Of a stretch of 16,883 nucleotides of DNA, positions 14,388-16,883 are shown one piece after another. Positions within the stretch are counted from its first letter, which is position 1. Every line of letters begins with the position of its first letter. A program made the translations under genes and the position numbers. This stretch comes from Faecalicoccus sp. (GTDB taxonomy: Bacteria; Bacillota_I; Bacilli_A; Erysipelotrichales; Erysipelotrichaceae), in NCBI GenBank assembly GCA_017941505.1, contig JAGAWH010000153.1, forward strand, positions 1 through 16,883, in the 5' to 3' direction. The notes under the pieces are model-generated. The model made no database searches and had not been told where the DNA came from. It worked only from the letters and a program-made list of their open reading frames with translations.

Positions 14388-14429
14388 TAAAATAAACAAT
14401 CAAAAGAAGAATGTATTATAATAAACATA
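14388..14429 (+). promoter_or_regulatory. Promoter of the aldo/keto reductase gene with two TAAAATAAACA-type boxes
   Basis: The -10 is TATAAT (14417-14422). A weak -35 TAAACA (14393-14398) lies 18 bases upstream. TAAAATAAACA (14388-14398) covers the -35, and TATAATAAACATA (14417-14429) contains the -10. The third copy, on the other strand, lies in the promoter of the divergent operon. Confidence 0.5.
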
Positions 14430-14445
14430 GAAAGTGAGGCATATC

Positions 14446-15510
14446 ATGAAAAAACTCGGATTTGGATTTATGCGTTTACCACTATTGGGTAATGGTGATA
14501 TTAATTATGATGAATTGAACAAAATGGTTGACCTGTATTTGGAACATGGATTTACTTATTTTGATACATCCTATGTATATCACGGAGGTAAAAGTGAAAC
14601 CGCCATCAACAAATCATTAACTTCCCGCTATCCAAGAGACAAGTATATTCTGGCATCCAAAATGCCGACCTGGGATGTTTGGAAAACGGAGGATGTACGT
14701 ATGTTTTGTGAACGTCAGTTAGAAAAAACCGGTGCCGGCTATTTTGATAATTATTTGATGCATATGTTGACAGAAAAAGATTACAACCGCATGGTCGAAA
14801 TCGGTGCCTTTGATGAATTTAAAAAGTTAAAAGCAGAAGGCAAGATCAAACATATCTGCTGCTCTTTCCATGATACAGCCGATGTATTAGACCGGATTTT
14901 GGATGAACAGCCGGATATTGAATCTGTCCAGATTCTTTTGAACTATGCCGATATGGCAGACCCGGATCTAACCGTTAAAGAAGCCTACGAAACCATTGTG
15001 AAACATAAGCGCAATGTCATTGTGATGGAACCGGTCAAAGGCGGAGAGCTGGCAGTTGTTCCAAAACCAATCGAAGATATGTTTAAAGAAGTAGATCCAA
15101 ATGCTTCCATGGCATCATGGGCCATTCGTTATTGTGCTTCCCTGCCATCGGTTATGGTTACCCTTTCCGGTATGAGTACCTTAGTGCAGGTTCAAGATAA
15201 TGTTTCCTACATGGAAAACTTTAAACCGTTAACGGATTCAGAAATGGATATGATGAAAAAGGCCGGTGACTTCTTCTTTGGAAAACCTCCGGTAAATTAT
15301 CATGAAGCTCATATTGTCAATCCGGCCGTAAAGACTTTCCTTTCCCTTCTTAATAACCGATTGGTCTTTGAAGTTCCGCATGGCTGGCAGGATGAAATGT
15401 ATAACTCCTATATCACCCGTGTTGGTCATCCACTCGACTTAATGAAAAACGAAACCGATCCAATTGTGATTGAGGGTTTGAAAAAAACTGTTGAATATTA
15501 CGAAAAATAA
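14446..15510 (+). CDS. Aldo/keto reductase family protein
   Basis: This 354-residue NAD(P)H-dependent oxidoreductase should reduce aldehydes or ketones. The catalytic tetrad is complete: Asp40 and Tyr45 in YFDTSYVYHGG, Lys72 in ASKMP, and His106 in YLMHML. The family's N-terminal GFGFMRLPLL and the cofactor-side PSVMVTLSGMS strand are present. The C-terminal half (from about 275) is long but lacks the CxxCxxC cluster found in the ferredoxin-like subgroup of these proteins. ATG at 14446 is preferred over GTG at 14434 because GTGAGG itself serves as ribosome site 6 bases before the ATG. The substrate is unknown. Shared upstream boxes suggest coordination with the divergent six-gene operon. Confidence 0.9.
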   Translation: MKKLGFGFMRLPLLGNGDINYDELNKMVDLYLEHGFTYFDTSYVYHGGKSETAINKSLTSRYPRDKYILASKMPTWDVWKTEDVRMFCERQLEKTGAGYFDNYLMHMLTEKDYNRMVEIGAFDEFKKLKAEGKIKHICCSFHDTADVLDRILDEQPDIESVQILLNYADMADPDLTVKEAYETIVKHKRNVIVMEPVKGGELAVVPKPIEDMFKEVDPNASMASWAIRYCASLPSVMVTLSGMSTLVQVQDNVSYMENFKPLTDSEMDMMKKAGDFFFGKPPVNYHEAHIVNPAVKTFLSLLNNRLVFEVPHGWQDEMYNSYITRVGHPLDLMKNETDPIVIEGLKKTVEYYEK

Positions 15511-15513
15511 CCG

Positions 15514-15541
15514 AAACAAGTCTGAAAAAGACTTGTTTTTA
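15514..15541 (+). terminator. Terminator of the aldo/keto reductase gene
   Basis: A perfect 10-bp stem AAACAAGTCT/AGACTTGTTT (15514-15523 and 15529-15538) with a 5-base loop runs into T residues. Confidence 0.85.
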
Positions 15542-15568
15542 AATGAAAAAATTAAGATTATTTTCATT
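15542..15568. promoter_or_regulatory. Inverted repeat AATGAAAA-N11-TTTTCATT upstream of ald
   Basis: Perfect 8-bp arms (15542-15549 and 15561-15568) lie between the preceding terminator and the ald -10, covering the predicted -35. No T tract follows. A regulator-binding site for ald is likely; the regulator is not in the window. Confidence 0.5.
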
Positions 15569-15589
15569 CACTTAAAAATCGATTATAAT
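15561..15589 (+). promoter_or_regulatory. Sigma-A-type promoter of ald
   Basis: A consensus TATAAT (15584-15589) stands 17 bases after a weak TTTTCA -35 (15561-15566). AAGGAG (15603-15608) follows 6 bases before the ATG. Confidence 0.65.
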
Positions 15590-15614
15590 AGTTAAAGTAA
15601 TAAAGGAGACTTAT

Positions 15615-16727
15615 ATGTTAGTAGGAACTGTAAAAGAAATTAAGAACAATGAATTTAGAGTGGGCTTAACACCGGATGCGGTAGCTGCATTTGTACAGGC
15701 CGGTCATGATGTCCTGGTTGAAAAGGGCGCCGGTTTAGGAAGCGGTTTTGAAGATTCAGAATATGTTGCAGCCGGTGCTACTATGGTTGACGATGCGGCC
15801 GAGGTTTGGAATCGTGTAGAAATGATCGTTAAGGTGAAAGAACCAATCGAAGAAGAATATAAATATTTCCGTGAAGACTTGATTATTTACACTTACCTGC
15901 ATTTAGCTGCCGATGCTCCGCTTGCCAAAGCACTTTTAAAATCCGATGTAAAGGCAGTAGCTTTTGAAACTATCGTAGGTCCTAGAGGCGGACTTCCATG
16001 TTTAACACCGATGTCTGAAATTGCCGGAAGAATGGCAGTTCAGGAAGGTGCAAAATATCTTGAAAAAACATATGGTGGACGCGGTGTACTGTTAGCCGGT
16101 GTACCGGGTGTTGAACGCGGTAATATCGTGATTTTAGGCGGCGGTAATGTTGGTACCAATGCTGCTAAGCTTGCGATTGGAATCGGAGCAAATGTAACAA
16201 TTTTAGATATCAATGCTGAGCGTCTTGCATATCTGGATGATATTTTCTCACATCGCATTCAGACATTATACTCAACACGTGCCAATATCCAGAAAGCTAT
16301 CTCGCAGGCTGATGTTGTGATCGGTGCTGTATTGTTACCGGGAAGCACAACGCCAAACTTAGTTCGTGCGGAAGATTTGAAATTAATGAAGAAAGGTTCT
16401 GTATTAGTGGATGTTGCGATTGACCAGGGCGGATGTTTTGAAACCTCTCATGCGACAACACATGATGATCCGATCTTCGAAGTAGATGGCGTTGTTCACT
16501 ATTGCGTAGGTAACATGCCGGGAGCTGTTGCCCGCACTTCTACTTTAGCTTTAGTAAACGCAACACTTCCTTACGGTCTTGCGATTGCCAACAAAGGCTT
16601 AGAAGATGCTTTAAAGGCAGACGGCGGTCTTATGAAAGGCTTGAACATCTACAAAGGCAAATGCACATATCCGGGTGTTGCCGATGCCTTAAATATGGAC
16701 TATACCGATCCATCAACGCTGATTTAA
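15615..16727 (+). CDS. ald: Alanine dehydrogenase
   Basis: This 370-residue cytoplasmic enzyme catalyses the reversible NAD-dependent oxidative deamination of L-alanine to pyruvate and ammonia. Length and sequence are typical. Key residues seen are Arg15 in EFRVGLTP, Lys75 in KVKEP, His96 in YLHLAAD, the NAD loop GGGNVG (175-180) with Asp198 in ILDIN, and catalytic Asp270 in DVAIDQGG. The C-terminal HYCVGNMPGAVARTST motif is conserved. The gene has its own promoter and terminator. Candidate regulation comes from the inverted repeat over its -35. Confidence 0.97.
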   Translation: MLVGTVKEIKNNEFRVGLTPDAVAAFVQAGHDVLVEKGAGLGSGFEDSEYVAAGATMVDDAAEVWNRVEMIVKVKEPIEEEYKYFREDLIIYTYLHLAADAPLAKALLKSDVKAVAFETIVGPRGGLPCLTPMSEIAGRMAVQEGAKYLEKTYGGRGVLLAGVPGVERGNIVILGGGNVGTNAAKLAIGIGANVTILDINAERLAYLDDIFSHRIQTLYSTRANIQKAISQADVVIGAVLLPGSTTPNLVRAEDLKLMKKGSVLVDVAIDQGGCFETSHATTHDDPIFEVDGVVHYCVGNMPGAVARTSTLALVNATLPYGLAIANKGLEDALKADGGLMKGLNIYKGKCTYPGVADALNMDYTDPSTLI

Positions 16728-16733
16728 AACATG

Positions 16734-16762
16734 ACAGCCACCTAAAACGGTGGCTGTTTTTT
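16734..16762. terminator. Terminator between ald and a convergent gene
   Basis: A 9-bp stem ACAGCCACC/GGTGGCTGT (16734-16742 and 16749-16757) with a 6-base loop is followed by a T6 run that reaches the stop codon of the convergent minus-strand gene. Confidence 0.88.
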
Positions 16763-16883
16763 AATTCTGTTCTAATTTGTCTAATAGTGCCTGTAATCTA
16801 GCTTTATCTTCGATATAGATATGCTCGTGTCTTTTTCCGGTATAGAATCTTTTCCCCTTCTTATATACGACAAGCGTATTGAG
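16761..16883 (-). CDS. C-terminal 40 residues of an unidentified protein (partial)
   Basis: Reading in from the right edge on the minus strand gives LNTLVVYKKGKRFYTGKRHE at first and ends LQALLDKLEQN before a TAA next to the ald terminator. It is charged, with a likely C-terminal helix. The N-terminal part is outside the window, so no function can be assigned. Confidence 0.65.
   Translation of the reverse strand, partial: LNTLVVYKKGKRFYTGKRHEHIYIEDKARLQALLDKLEQN

Noticed and set aside
14434..14445. GTG at 14434 as start of the aldo/keto reductase
   Set aside because: This GTG is part of the GTGAGG ribosome site for the ATG at 14446, where family similarity begins.
1..16883. tRNA, rRNA, CRISPR arrays, insertion sequences, riboswitches
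   Set aside because: I looked for cloverleaf-like sequences, regularly spaced repeats, transposase motifs and long structured leaders and saw none that I could support.

Overview
The window looks like chromosomal DNA from a low-GC Gram-positive bacterium (Firmicutes). Evidence: AGGAGG-type ribosome sites, sigma-A-like promoters, short hairpin/T-tract terminators, an OhrR very close in sequence to the Bacillus type, alanine dehydrogenase and PepC. An anaerobic gut lineage such as Erysipelotrichia is my inference, from the reductase that seems to lack NADPH binding and from two apparently leaderless genes; the sequence does not prove it. I see no rRNA, tRNA, CRISPR array, insertion sequence or phage gene, and no gene-free stretch over 300 bases (the longest gaps are about 130-145 bases).

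Region 1 (1-3433): the 3' end of an unknown gene with its terminator, then pepC (aminopeptidase C, minus strand). Divergent from it is a compact three-gene peroxide-defence operon: a two-cysteine glutathione peroxidase, a thioredoxin-reductase-like flavoprotein without recognisable NADPH motifs, and the organic-hydroperoxide sensor OhrR. An OhrR-box-like palindrome overlaps the operon's own -10 element, so a feedback circuit is likely.

Region 2 (3482-6374, minus strand): a GntR/UTRA regulator broken by one extra base in an A9 run, but with an intact promoter and two operator-like palindromes. Next come a membrane-anchored putative zinc metallopeptidase of anthrax-lethal-factor type and a secreted protein of unknown function. 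Region 3 (6446-7635, plus strand): an unknown basic protein and a Nudix hydrolase. The unknown protein gene here and the metallopeptidase gene both start six bases after a near-identical extended -10 element, with no ribosome site, so both look leaderless.

Region 4 (7634-14313, minus strand) is the most unusual part. It is a tightly coupled six-gene operon read as: DegT-type sugar aminotransferase, family 2 glycosyltransferase, spore-photoproduct-lyase-like radical SAM enzyme, ATP-grasp-like ligase, PstS-like binding protein with no signal peptide, and WbqC-family protein. Together these suggest synthesis and transfer of an unusual amino-sugar-containing glycan or metabolite. I know of no described pathway with this gene set. 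Three copies of a TAAAATAAAC-type box lie between this operon and the divergent aldo/keto reductase gene.

Region 5 (14446-16883): aldo/keto reductase, alanine dehydrogenase with an inverted repeat at its promoter, and the 3' end of a convergent minus-strand gene.
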